Below are positions 31,201 through 45,700 of a DNA stretch of 64,000 nucleotides, one piece after another; position 1 is the first letter of the stretch; each line of letters starts with the position of its first letter. The DNA lies in NCBI RefSeq assembly GCF_001640805.2, contig NC_066852.1, forward strand, positions 8,168,194 through 8,232,193, in the 5' to 3' direction. Made by a program: the position numbers and the translations under genes. This stretch comes from Lates calcarifer. Its lineage: Eukaryota; Chordata; Actinopteri; Centropomidae. The notes below the pieces were generated by a model. That model had not been told where the DNA came from, did no database searches, and was given only the letters and a program-made list of their open reading frames with translations.

Positions 31201-34200
31201 AATGGATTAGCACAACGTTTTGTACAGGCATTCTTAGTTCCCAGATGATATATCCTAATGACTTTGTGGTGATCCCCCGTGAATTGGATGCATTCATGTG
31301 ATTGTACAGATCTGTTCTGCTCAGGACAAACTGTAAATCAGTTTTGTGATTTTCAATGCCTTCATCAGATCAACGTTTTGATTTGCGCAGTACTCTGGTT
31401 TATGACCAAATACCTGAAAAACTAAAGATATCACCAGTCTCAGTTGTACTTTGTGTTTAGTGCTAATCAACAAATGTTAGTATGTCAGAAAACTAAACTG
31501 AAATAGTGAACAACACTACCTGCTGCTGGCAACATGCTTAGTCCTGTTTACTCTCGGATCAATCAAATTTTCTCTTCTTTTCCTTTGCAGCTCCAGAAAA
31601 AGAAGGATGATATTCTGTCAATGCTACAAGAGGTATGACAAAAGACAAGTCTTGCTGTAATATCACTATAATATCTGTTCTATATGTATGGGAAACACAC
31701 TAATGCAGACAAACTTGATTTTGACCCTGGAAGGCTGAAGTTACTGTCTGTGTCAGTGTCGCTGACCTGCTAACATCGTTTACTTTTGAATGCAGCTGAG
31801 TTCAACATATAATCATCAAAGCCCTCTAAAGCGGCTATTTTTAGCACGTTGATTTAGCCTCCCCTGGTTAACTAGCGAGGAACAGAGACGGTAAAAAAAG
31901 AAAAACAGAAATGTGTGAAACAGGTTGGTCCAACATGTGTAGGCAGCTTACACATACTGACTGCCAGCAGTGACAATATCTCCAACACCGCCTCAGGCTT
32001 TATCTTTATTCAAGTGAAAAAGCTGCAAAATTTAATGTCATTTAATCAAATCTGACCTACTTTGCTCAGCACTTTGTTAAAGTTGAGCAGTGGAGGGGCA
32101 TTGAGTGTGACGTCATGGTAGCTGAGACAAACAAAAGATCAGGAGGAAAAGAGGAGAGGTAGGAGAGAGGCAAAGAGAAGGAGGGAGTCTGGGGAAGCAC
32201 CTCATTCATTGTAGCATTCACAGAAAGTCACAGCTGTCCCACTATTCCCTCTTTCACCTTTGTCATCACCATTAATCTGTTTTCATTCAGATTTTCTGTC
32301 ACTGGAGGCCCACATTCTAACCGTGGTCAAAATTAAGACCACTGCAATGATAACACCGTGTCTGACTGTCTGTCTGTCTGTCTGTAGCTCAGATTGTTTA
32401 TGTGTTGTGCGGCACTTGAAAGAGCTCATATCAGCACATAGCTGACAGGTCAAAGCTCACTAAACCAGGTTTTTATGCTCCATGTTCCCAAAGTGTTATC
32501 TCACCTTTGACTTAACGGATTGCATTCAGTGGCTGAAAAAAAACACCTCAGTAAAACCTGGGAGTTTTTATTGTAATGCTTGTTTATGTCTTTATAATAG
32601 TTTTGAGCTCTCAAAGCCTAAATTGAAATTTAATTGGCAATATAACTTAAGCCCCAGCCTTAATCTCATAAAATCTGATTTGTGCAGGGAAAGTAGCTTT
32701 ATCAACTCATACCAGGCATCATATGTCAGAGACACACTATCATATAACATACTCCACTGTCAGTCCTCATATTAAAAGCCAGTCAGTCATTTTGAAGAGT
32801 GAAACAAAGTCCTGCCAGGCTAATGAATCAGGTCATAAATAAAGCTTGTAGCAGGGAACTGTTCTTCAACAGGGGGAGTGGACTCTACAACCAATGACAA
32901 GTTTGTACTTTGATAATGATGGAATATTACTGTTGATTTGTAGCCAGGCATGACTCTGTGGATACCAATGTTGGCCTGTTGATTGGTCGGTGCAGCACTT
33001 TGATATCTCAACAACTATTGGGTGGATTGTCATGATGTTTTTTACACATTCATGGTCATCAGGGGATGAACACTGGTGATCCCCTGACTAAGATCTAGTG
33101 CCACCAGCAGGTCAGTGATTATTCCTATACAGTGTACACTCATTAGCCACTTTATCAGGCATGCCTGTGCATCCATCCATCCATTATCTATACCACTTAT
33201 CCTTAAGGCTGGGGCTGGAGCCAATCCCAGCTGACATTGGGCGAGAGGCGGGGTACACCCTTTACAGGTAGCTAGTTCATTGCAGGGCCAACACATATAG
33301 ATAAACAACCATTCACACCTACAGACAATTGCTCATGCAGGCACAGGGAGAACATGCAGACTCCACACAGACAAGACCCAGGTGAAACAGGCAACTCTCT
33401 TGTTGTGAGGCGACAGTGCTAGGCCTGTGCAATTGAATACAAAATCTCTGGCTTAAATGAATCCTTTATGTTCAGTGTTTGGTGATACTGAGATGTCACT
33501 AAAATGCTCTATTATGTGTTTATTATTGGGCTCATAGTTAAAAATTGTATTTCACTACATTACAACTCTGAATATAAGGAAGTCCAGCACAATACTATCA
33601 CTAACTGTGACTTCAGTGCCAAAACACATAATCGAATTAACACCTTTATGTCAGTGCCAACAAAAACTGAACATTACAGGCATCATAAAAAAGTAGACTT
33701 TATGGCAGTTGTATTGGATTGTAATAGATTGTGCATATGTACTCAGTAAAGTAGCCAGTGAGTGTGTCTCTGTATTAACAAGATGAATCAGCACAAAATT
33801 TGGTACATGTATGGTATCCAAAGGTATGACACCTATAACCCTTTATATATCCTTTATTCTTTTCAAAAACAAGTTTACAAAGTGTTTCACAAATACAAAA
33901 ACATGTACCACCTTCTGTCTCAGGCCTAACTCTGGGGACAGAGGGCAGTAGCTGGTCGGCAGATCTGAGACTAGGAGCAGGGGTGTAAGGGGTAAGACAG
34001 TCAACAACGTTGGACAAGGCAAAGCTGGCTAACAGATTAAAGACAAGCAGCAGAATTTTAAAATTAATTAAATAATTAATTCGGTAGCCAGTGTGAGGAG
34101 GTGGTGATGTGGGGTAATGTGCTCATATTTTCTGGTTCCTGTCAGAACCCTAGCTGCTGTGTTTTGTACAAGCTGGAGATTTCTGGGGCAGTCCAGTAAA

Positions 34201-36671
34201 TAATGCATTGTGGTAACCTAGATGGCCAAAGTGTTTTTAGGCATTAAAATCTAATTTTATCTCATTTCTGCCTGTATAATTGAATTTCATCTTATTGCTA
34301 TTATTCCATGTCTACAAATTTCTCTTCTCATCAGTACGGGTTAAAGATAATGTGATATATCACCTACTTGCAGGAAAGCCCTCAAAAAATTTAAATAATG
34401 CCCTTCGGAAGTGAGGAATTTGGAGGTGTTCATATGCATGTATATTTTCTTTCTTCACCGAGGCAACAGCAATTTGCGTAGTTAGGGGCCTCAGGTCTTC
34501 CTGTTTGCCTGCACGTGATTTTGACTGCCAGAATTAGGTCAGGGACAAAAGACTGCTGCTCTTATTGAAATGGTGAGACATCAAAATAAAGAAATGAACA
34601 AAGCCGACATAATGATAACCTGTAAGGGGCTAGTGTTTTTGAACAATATGTCAAAAGTGCTTTTTCATCATGCTCTGTATACCCCCCCCGTCCCCCACCC
34701 ACGCACCCACACACACACACACACACATACATGCATATGCACACAACAATCTTACCCCATTTCTACTCGTACTCACTTATATTCTCCCTCAAAGAAAACA
34801 AATTGAGAAGTAAATAAATAAATTACAAGGGGGTATGTCGTGTGCTTAGACGTAATCAAAACAGTTTCCGGCTCAATCTGGGCTTCCCTATAAATGTGGC
34901 CTCAGGCTTAGAAGTGGAAGGTAAAGACAAGAAGATCAGGGTGAAGCAAAGCATCTCAGACAGAGGGAAAAGACCGGCTCGTCATTTTCTGTGAGTTTTT
35001 TTAATGTGAGGTTTTCTTCAACTTTGGCATTACATGTTTCTGACTTGCTGTAATTTATTTGCTTAATGTTTTGATATTTGTATCTTGATGAGTTTAGCGA
35101 GGGGAGATATTATTACCTTTTCACAATATCTGCAGAACTCCAAATGCTGGACATACACAGGTGGGGGGAGCCTAATGCCATCAATGCATTGTTTTGTACT
35201 CAGACCCTTTCCATCCTATTTGTAGGGAGCCCTCTAATGGATATTTTAGGGACTATAATGATATGTCACTAGTGGGAAGTTGGTCCTGTAAAGTGTTTGG
35301 ATTTCTGGCTGATGTGCTGCAGGGTCAGATCTGTCAGGCCAAGCTGGAGAAATGGTCCAATCAGATGTACCAGCAGCCTGAGGCTGCACCGGTGGAGGCC
35401 CACATGTTTGACCTGGACTGCCTTCTGTCCGACATCTCAGACACCCTGTTCACCATGACACAGAAGCCATGTCCCTGGGCCAGTGACCGACACAACAGTG
35501 AGTAATCCACTCTCTGAAGTTTTCAGATTGACTTTCAGCTGTGACTTTGTACTGCTCTCAGATCTGTCTTGAATACAGTGTCAAATGATCAGAAGTGATT
35601 AATTGTAAGGTTTTACAATTAGTGGCCCGTAAACTTCATGACGAGACTAAAACGTCTTCATTTTGATTGTGTATTTATCATGTGGATGTAATAAATCCCT
35701 GCTTCCCTGCTTTATCAAATAACTGTCAAAATATAATAAATAAACCTAGCTTCATACCATGTCTGCCATGAGCAGGAGCCCAGAGGACAAACTTAAGGAA
35801 AGACTGACTATGTATGTATCACATCTAACATACCGACTATGAGTAAATCCAGTCTGTGGCTATATGTCATACTTCATGTTTAAAACTCTTGAAAACCAAT
35901 TTTCCAAATTTAAGCATCTCACAATAACTGATGTAGTGCCACATGAAAACCATTTTCTGTCAACAGTTTGAACAGTTGTGTTAATTTTTGTTTGTCATTT
36001 AGGGAAACGCAATTACTTCTCTTCTTGCTGAGATAATTGATGTCATTCTCTTATTTGTCCATTCAAAATAAAATTACACCCAGGGGAAGTGATCTTAGTT
36101 TAGCATAAAGACAGGAAATGGGGGGAAACAGCTAGTGTGACTCTGTTCAAAAGGAAACAATGTCCACCAACCAGCACAGAGTTCAACTAAAACTCAGACT
36201 GTTTCTTGGCTATTGGTTGACCCCTCATGGTGACAACAAGACTCAAGGATGTCAGTGTGCCAACAAATAGTTTGCAAATAACTGCCCATAATACCACAGT
36301 TTTTGTATGGATTGATTAAATGAGATCTATTGTGTTAATCTGTGAGCTCTGGTAGGAGGACTTTCTTACCTTCACACACAGTCTAGCTGTTTCTCTCAAC
36401 TTCCTGTCTTTATGCTAAGCTAAGATAACCAGCTGTTGATTGTATTAGTGTATTGCGTTTGTTTCTAGTCATAAAGCTGAAGATTTGGCCATGTTTTAAG
36501 ACACATTCATACAGAAATGGAGATAATTCCAAAGGCTTCACTGACTTTTTCTTGCCACTGTGTATTGAATGGACAGATATTAGAGTGGTAGCAATCTTTT
36601 CATCCAACTCTCAGCATTAAAGTGAATTAGTGCATTTCCCAAAATGTTGAACTATTCCTTTATATATATAT

Positions 36672-36706
<35 letters not shown>

Positions 36707-39700
36707 TATAATATTATAGAAAAATATTTTTTCAGAGGATTTAAGGTTTTCTGCTACTGCAGCTGATGATCACATGGGTCACATGGGTCAGCCAGAGGAA
36801 CCCACCCTACAAATAAGGAAATTCACAATGATGAAAGATGACCTTTAAAAAAAACACCCATAACAAGGCACATTGACAGATGCACTCATATGCATTTCTT
36901 TCTCTCCCTCGTGTCTAATATTGTATTCTTTTCCTCCTCAGCTTATACTAGCAATGCTGATATAATCCAGCCAGGCCTGACTCCACTGCAGCCCAACTTG
37001 GATGATTTCATGGATATACCAGGTACTCTCTATGTCTGTCTGTCTATTTGTCTTCCATTGGGACCTTCACATGTTGTCATGGCAGCAGATCAATATTTCC
37101 CATTGATCATGCCTCTTATCTTATCCATCAGGTTTCAGCTGCTCATCTTTGTCCAGCATGGTTAATTATTTAGTAACAGTGTGACACATGTGTGCTTGAT
37201 TCAGTGCAGAAAAATATATTTAATAGCAAAATGTCTGAACTGAAAGACTGAATTTTTCTGTCTGAGAGCTTAGTGTTGCCATGGCAAGCCATAATTTTAG
37301 GCACTTATTTACTTTTTCCCACTTAGATACACTGCAGAAAAGTCAAAATAGAAAGTAATTTAGTCAGGCATTAAGCTCTTAAATAAAATGAAATTACTTA
37401 ATGAAGATTTTTTATTGCATTTTTATGTATTTATTGTTGGTGCTCCTTTGTATTCTGCAGACACTGCAGTATATTATGTGGCCCTCACAGGTTAAACGGG
37501 GGTCAAAGGCAGGGTTGAGCTGGGAGAATGGGGAAGTGAAAGAGGCTGTATTTATAACCATGGCCCCTGGCTCTGAAACCACATTTAAGGCAGTGGAAAG
37601 CGTGGGGCTGGGAGATGGTGGAATTTCCTTCTCCCAAACAAGCTCTAGATGACCTTTGGTTTTTTGGGTCTCCGTCTTTACTGTTCTGGTTCACTCTCAC
37701 TGCTCTCATAGTATCATTTATAGCCACAGCATGCAGCTGTTTTCAGCAAAAAAGCTCTAAAAAGCCACTGTACACTACCTGCCCAGCAGCAAACCACAGA
37801 CAGATCTAGCAACTAGCTGGTGAATGCTGTGGAGCATTTAGCAGCTAAAGAGCCAGATATTTCCCTCTGGAGCTGGTGGAGACCAAAAACAGAGCTAAAA
37901 GGGAGTGAATATTGGACTAACATTCATCAGGTGGACAGATCCAAATTAATACTAATATTGCTTTGTATCTGCTGGATCTCTAAATAGTCAACTGTTACTG
38001 TCAGCTAACTCATCAACATAGTTGATAACAGCATTGGGGTTACAGCTTACCACCACAAGGCAAAGAATCAGTCATTGTGGGGCTAAGGAAACGTCTTGGT
38101 AAAGAAAACCCATGAGCAACAGTTCAGGCCAAATCTGAATATGGGTTGTTTTGGTGCAACATAATTCTCTAATGACCGACTCCTGAATTCTTTTAGAACT
38201 TAATACTCATTGATGCGTCCCTCAGAGTGCAACAGGCAGAGAACGTTTTTTTGCCGCAGGCTGCTTGCCTCTCAAGAGCAAACAGCTAGCCTGCAGCAGG
38301 ACACAGACTGCAGAGGAGCTTCATACAGGAGGGAGGAAGCAGGTTGGAGTTTAGTTCCTTGCTCAGGGGCACAATGGCTGTGGTTGTTTTCGGCCTGTGT
38401 GTTACTTTTCAGTAAAGCAATCTGACAGCCCTCTGGCTACAAGTCAGCCTTTGTAACCCACAACCTGCTGCCCATGGTTGAAATGTGTGTATGTGTGTGT
38501 GTGTGTGTGTGTATGTGTGTGTGTTTGTGTGTTTGTGTGTGTGTGTATGTGTGTGTGTTGTGTTTGTGTGTAGCTTCAGGACACAGCATTGGCAGTGTGC
38601 TGAGGGATCAGCTGTCTGCCTCTCTTTTGGTCACAAGGTCCAGGGAGGTGGTGAGCGTCTGTCAGTGTGTCACTGTCACTGCCATGAATTGTATGCATTC
38701 AGAGTCTTCCTCTCAGTGCTCCTCTTAAATGGAAATACAGATCACTTGTCTGAGGCAGCATGTTATGCCAGTAGTTTCTCCTTGCAGAGATGAAAACACA
38801 GACACACTGGTATGTATTTGCAGATTGTGCAGTGCTTACAATGCTCGTCTCATGCTGGATTCTGAATACTGTACGTGGCGCTCATTTCCAAATAGATGGA
38901 ATCAGTGTCTCTTTGATCGAAGCAAGAGAGTTAATATTTGTCTGCTCAACTGGTCAAACCTTGGTTTGAATTGTGAAAGATCAGATACAGAGTTTTTAAT
39001 CACAGATGGCAGCTGGCCACAGTCAGTTGCCAGCGTGGCTCCAAAAATATGTGACCTGGCAGATACAAAGCAAATACCTTGAGTGACCATCTCATACAGA
39101 GAGCTCTGCAGTATTGTATTGCAGTAACTTGTTTTGATGTTTTGGCTCAGTGCTCTTATTTTCTGTTTTGTTTGTTTGAATTTCTAAAATGAAGCTGTGA
39201 CTGTGACTGACTGTTATAATTTGAGCTATATTGAAATTACAGTATTTGCATCTGAGTGAAATTTATGCAAGGGTTCATTTACTAAATTTCGTAATCAGCT
39301 TTTGTTTGTCAACAGAATTCTTCAAAAGGGTGAACGTTTGTGTAGGCTAAAAAATCATACTAACCATAGTTAGGCTTTGGATCTAATATTCATCTCAGAG
39401 GTTTAATCAATAATAATAATAATATCTTAAATTTATATCGCGCCTTTTATGAGACCCAAGGACGCTTTACAAAGACAATGTCCAAACACGAAGACAATGT
39501 AAAAAAGTTGTATTTTATTGTATTTCTTTTAACATTCATGCACATTTTTCACCTCACCCTCCTATATTACTCAGGAGTTTGTTGAAGTTGACGTTTTAGT
39601 TAAATGATTATAATTAAAACCTTTCATATCTTATGTTAGTATGAAAATATGGACCAAACTTCACACACTGGTACATCTGGAGAGCATACAGCATGATAAC

Positions 39701-42700
39701 ATGATTTCAACAGACCCTGGTAAAAGAAGGGCTTTGCTGTGCCTTAGTAAACAAACAATGTGAATATATCTTGGGTTAGGTACAATGTCACATGTTTCCT
39801 GGCCTGAATAATCCTATCCCTCCAGCTGTGTCAGTGCTCAGAGTTTTTTTTTTTTTAACCATCAGTTTGATTAATAGAATGTGTGTTGGCTTTCTCAGAT
39901 GTCTTTATGAACTACAGGGGCCAGCCCACTGAGCAGACTGGTTTTGCTGACTGCGGCTATTTTGAGAGTTCATCCGGCACAACGTTCACTCCAGTTCCCT
40001 CCCCTGTAGTAACAGCACCTCAGCTACTTATCGACAGTCAGCTGGCTCAGGTACTGCTGCTGTTAAGAGCTCCTCCTGCTCGTGAGATGTGCTGCTGCAG
40101 AAATATGTCATTAGCAACCAATAGTGCTATTTTTTAATTGGTAAAAGTGACTTAAACTTTCTTTTCCAGCCCAGTCTTTCATCTGACAATTTGCCTCAGC
40201 CCTCCTCATCCAATACCCAGCCAGACCACCCCAGGTCCAGGCCAGGACTGCAGTGAATACCACACATCCAGCATCATATCAGGAGCAATGCCGTATGGAC
40301 ATCAGTCATACCCCGATCCACCTGTTTCTATAGCGTTCTCTGCCAGCATCGAGCAGCCGGCCTCTGCAAGTATCCCCTTCCTGTACCCACTGCCATGCCA
40401 CAAGTTTGGTTACTACACAACGACCAACGTGACCTCCACTGTCATCACCCACACCGCCTCCACCATGGGGGCCCAGGGCTCTGTGCACCAGGCTCACGGC
40501 TTCCCACACACAGGGGACACCTACCCCCAGACTCCCTGCCACTCCCTCAGTTACCCCACCGTCGTGTCCGACCCCGTCCAGGCATCGCTGCCCACTGTCA
40601 CTGCAGCCCACTGCTTCTCAGTCCCCGAGCAGGTGGCTGTCACAGGGGTCAGAGGGAAACATAAGCAAAAGACAGGGGGAGTGAGGGCAGTTAGTTCCTC
40701 TGTGGCTCCGTCTGGCCCCCAGTCCACTGCTCCCACACCCACTAGCTGCCTAGCTAAACTGCTCTCCTCCAGCACCCGTGAACGTGAGTCACTTCTCTCT
40801 CTCTTTTCTGTCTTTAACATCAATTATTAATCAGAAAGAAAGTTTTAAAAAATGTTTTTTGTTTTTCAGGGAAGCCATCGCTGGGATTTGATCCTGCTCT
40901 AGTGACAGCCAAAGGTCAAAGGTCATCATCTCCCAGCTCCACGGTGAGCCTGTCCTTTAGTATCACATGTGCTGATACAGTACCTGGCTTGGCACAGCAT
41001 CTCAACAACAAATAATTAGACTTTTTGATAAATATGCTCATTTGTTCTCTTATCAAGAGTTAGATGAGATCGATACCACTCTCAATCTGAACATTAAATA
41101 TGAACCTACAGTCAGAAGTTACTTTACTGAATAAAGGCAGTCTGAACAAAAGAGCAGTTTTAAAGGTTTTAAAGCATTGCTTAAATTATTTAAGATAATT
41201 GTAGCTCAAAACTTGATTCTTTTTGTTCCAGTGAGCTCTGCTGTTCAACCAACTTGTTAGCTTAAATTAAGGAGACATACAGTGTGGTTCATTATCATAC
41301 TGTATGTGAAGTTGTCTGCATATATTTGTGAGTGTCCAGGTGAACTCTACCTGAAGGTTCCTGCCAAACATCACCATCAATCTTAACGATGGTGAAAGAG
41401 TTACAGTAACTGAACAAAAACTTTTTTTTTGACAAAAATGCTAAATGCTAGATTCACTTCCTCTCAACAGGGATGTTTACATTTGTGTGAGAAGACATTC
41501 TAAGTTGAGGTTGTGTGTTGTGTACCAGTCGAGCAGCGGCTCACACGTTGGAGGAGCCTCATCGCAGCTGCAGCATGGAGCTGGCTGGCCAGCAGGGGTC
41601 ACGGTGTTGACACCTCTGCACAGCCAGAGCACCACCCCGGGTCCCAGCGGAACCCACGCCAGCACCTCCAGAGGCTTGTCTGCCCTGCTCACCCACGGCT
41701 CCACACACACCAGCACAACCCTCCTCATCCCCAAGACTGAGAAACTGTCTCCTGTCCAGCTCTACGGTACCGACAGAAGCAGTTTAACTGGTAGGCCCTC
41801 ACTTCTGGCTTTTTCCAAATGTTCCTACATCTTCTCTAGAAATGAGGACATTTCCTGGGGAGCTGACATATTAAGCAGCCAAATGATGGGGACCAAGGCA
41901 CCAAAATAATCCATGTATCTCTGGCTCATTGGTTTCTCTAGTGCTCTATACGAATACCTTAGCATACTCTCTGTGACGTTTCAGCAGGCATCAGGTAAAA
42001 GTGAATACATGAGAATTTGAAGCAACTATTAATGAGGACAGAAGATAGTAGCAAAATACGGATGTTTATTGTGCTGTGAGTGATAAAGTGTATAAAATAA
42101 GAATTGAGATGTATTCTTATTAAAAAATAAGAATATATCTTGCTATACAAGCTGCACAGATCTCATTATGATTCATTTTTAAAGTTCATTCATCTACACC
42201 CATAACATGAATGAGAATAAATACAGCTTTTTATTACTAATAGGCCACTCTTCTTAATTTGGACAATGCCTCTGGCTTGTTATTGTGATAATAGTACACA
42301 ATAATTGCTAAGACCAAAGCAAATTTGGAAAATGAAGCAGTAAAAGAATGAAATGAGTCAGTAAAAGATAAACAGAAGAGTAAAACATCAACTGATGAGT
42401 AGTTATGAAAAAAACAACTTAATTTCCCTTTTCTTACCAACTGATCGGAGATTCAAAGAAAATTAAAAAGCTTTGTATTGCTTTGTGACTTGTCTGATGA
42501 TTTACCACCTGTTTCTGAGCTCCATAATTATCACAGTGCATGGTGTGTAAATTAAAATGTTAGCATCTTTGAACACATGGGTGATTTTTTTTCTTTGGTC
42601 AGATAAAGCTTGTTGTAAGAGTCACCATCCACAGCCACAGTATATATGGCTAAAGTAAAGTAATTCAATGACATTATTTCTCTTAAGAGATTTTTAGGTA

Positions 42701-45700
42701 CATAGTCCATATAAAGAAATGATTTGTCTATGAAGACATGTGGATGTAGAAGTCATCTAATCTAGCTGCAAATATTTTAAGTAAATGTTGTTATCTTTGT
42801 TTGCTTTAGTGAATTTTCCAGAACATCCAGGCCAAACGTCACCACCACACCCTTTAGACAAAGGCTCCAACCCTGAGTCGCCTCATTCGGGCTTCTCTGG
42901 CCATGGAAAGATAGAATCAAGTAAGGTAGGACATCGGTCTCAATTGGTCTATGTTTTAATCTATGTCCTTGTTGAGTGCTGCATATGTGAAAAGTGAAAA
43001 GTAGAGGAGGCTGGTTGCTGACCCCAGCAGGTCACTCTCAGTGTGATGTACACGTTTCTAAGCTGTGTTATCTGCAGCAAACAGAGACCAGGAGGATAAC
43101 TCACATCTCAGCAGAGCAGAAGAGGCGTTTCAACATCAAACTGGGATTTGACACTTTACATAACCTTGTGACAACACTCAGCTCTCAGCCAAGCATAAAG
43201 GTACAGTGAAAAGATGTGCAGCTGTTTTACAGATAGATGTGCTGAAAGGTGGAGTGAGAGCATCACCAGAGAGCAGCTGAGCTGATGCAGAGTTTAACTA
43301 GGAAACTGCTGATAAAGACACACCTTATTATTAAGAATGTAACATTAGAGTATCTTTGAATAATTCTGGTGTGTGGCTGACCTGTGGTATTTCCTCTGTC
43401 TGCTGGCACAGATCAGCAAAGCCACCACACTGCAGAAGACGGCTGAGTACATCAGTAAGATGCAGCAGGAGAGAGCTCAGCTGCACGAGGAGGCTCAGAG
43501 ACTCAGAGAGGAAATCCAGCTCCTCAACTCTGCCATCAAGTGAGAACTAGTGTGTGTGTGTGTGTGTGTGTTAATTTCCACAAGGACTGGTTGGATATCC
43601 TGCAGTGACGAGGAAATGTTTTATCATTAATAGAACAGGATAAATACATGTTCACGTCTGCACTGTCCACCACAAGTACCCTACAGCACAGACTCATTGT
43701 GATCTGAGTGACTTTTAATCTAATTGCAGTTTGTGAAGACAGAGCTGTATTTAAGTACACCAGTGTTGCAGGGTATCTACAAATGGATTATAATATGCAT
43801 GTTGAAAGGTCTCTGTCAGTCAGTTGTAGTATGGGGACTGTTGACTCAGTGTGTCTGTCCGTGCAGTGTGTGCCAGCAGCAGCTACCAGCCACTGGCGTG
43901 CCCATCACCCGGCAGCGCTTTGACCACATGCGGCAGAAGTTCAGAGAGTACGTCCAGGCACAAACTCTGCAAAACTGGAAGTTCTGGATTGTATCCTTAT
44001 GAGTGTCAGTCTGCCAGAGGTTAATTAAAACATCACAATGCCACAGAACACGACTTTAAAAACGTACTTACTCTGCATGAAAAAAGGAGCAGAGTGTAAT
44101 CAAGCGTACTGAGTGTACCCGTCTATTCCTGTGTGAGGTTCTTATGCAGTAGCTGGCTGCAGCAACATTTGGCTTCTTCAGACTTTGGAGGAATTTCAAA
44201 TTATGTTTTGTTCCCAAAACCTTTTTCTTTGAATCCGAATGAGCAGAAATTAATAATAAGCATTATGCCAATCTGGACAGAGACTGAGAAGGATAGTGTT
44301 ATTAAAGTATGGCAGGGAAAATATCCTCTCAATTGGAGCCTTTGGTCCAGTACATATGGTAAATTTCCAAACCTGGGTTTTTTACAGATATAAGTATAAG
44401 ACTGTTTTAATACAGAAAAAGCACATTATTCATCTCAGGCTTGTCAGTGCAATCAGCCAGATAAAACAAATGTCTGTGTGTTGTATAAAAAATATTCTCT
44501 AAATGTAATACATAACTCTTTTCCTAATGATCACCTTATCTGTTACTGCTGCCTGTATCTTGCAGCCAAGGTAAAACGATTAGATAATGATTTTATCAAA
44601 TCACATATCTGTGCACAAAAACACCTTGAGGCTGCTTTGCTCCATGAATATTTAGGTATTTTCTTGCTTCTCTAGAGACTATACTTTTATCTTTATCTGT
44701 TCTCATTGTATTCTATATTGAAAGCAGAGGTTTTCTAAGAGAATATTTTCTCCTTACATACATTCAAGATAGCAGCATTTACCAGACATTTGTCCACTGA
44801 TTCTCTTTTCTTGTCGACCACTAGTTTAATGCTGCTTATTATTTTTCTTACTGTCAACAAATCACACAGACAATGTACTGATTCCACTAACAAGCGCTGT
44901 GTGTGTACCCAAAGCCTGACAGATCATATTCTACTGTGCCATAGAGCTCCAGTGTTGTTCAAAATGTTTAGAAACTCATGTGAACCACATTGTTGCACTG
45001 GATATGTTCCTTTATTACCATGAATATGAGCACTGTAGTTTATTTTGTGTAGATCACATACAAGAACATACTGTTCTTCTGCTGTAAATGCTCCAATACA
45101 AAAGTGTATCATTTCGCAACTGAAAATCTTTCCAACTAATTCACTATTTTCCTCCTGACCAGCTGTCATAGGAACCCTTTTTCAAAATGAAACCATGTAT
45201 TTATGACCTGTTGTTATTGATTAATGTCTGCAGTAGGAGCCAGTTAGTTTTGACTTGAGATCCACAGACTTTATTCTTTTTTGGGATATGAGCTTTAGCT
45301 TTATTTTTTAAACACTATAAAACACTCTGTGGAAGAAAATTCATCAACTCACATGATTTTTGATGAGCCAGATATCTTTCCTCAACTCAGTGTCAGTTCA
45401 GTATCATCATTGAGCCGCTGTTTGAGTCCTATAATGGAATGGTGTCCACTGCCAGCGTGGAGGACCTGTGTCGATCCACTCTGTCCTGGCTGGACCAGCA
45501 CTGTTCCCTGCCTGCCCTGAGGCCCAGTGAGTCCAATTTACCTGGTTCTTCAATCCAGATGTAAAACCCATATTTTTATCCACAGTACTGCTGTGATAGC
45601 CTTGCTGTCACCTCGTGTGTTTCCCACTGACTGTCCTGTCACATTAACTGTAATTTGTGTTTGTCATGTCTTTGCATGTCACCTCAGTGGTTCTGAGTTC

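Noticed and set aside
38474..38793. Cys/Val-rich open frames across the GT tract in mlxipl intron 7.
   Set aside because: Low-complexity translation of a GT microsatellite; the same artefact appears at 18.2, 57.5, 57.8 and 58.3 kb.
40306..40823. Open frames antisense to mlxipl exon 9.
   Set aside because: They mirror a GC-rich, proline/serine-rich coding exon on the other strand and have no splice context or conserved motif.
44133..44675. Two open frames of 65-86 codons in mlxipl intron 15.
   Set aside because: No recognisable domain, inside an intron, no splice signals joining them to a gene, and short enough to be chance in AT-rich DNA.
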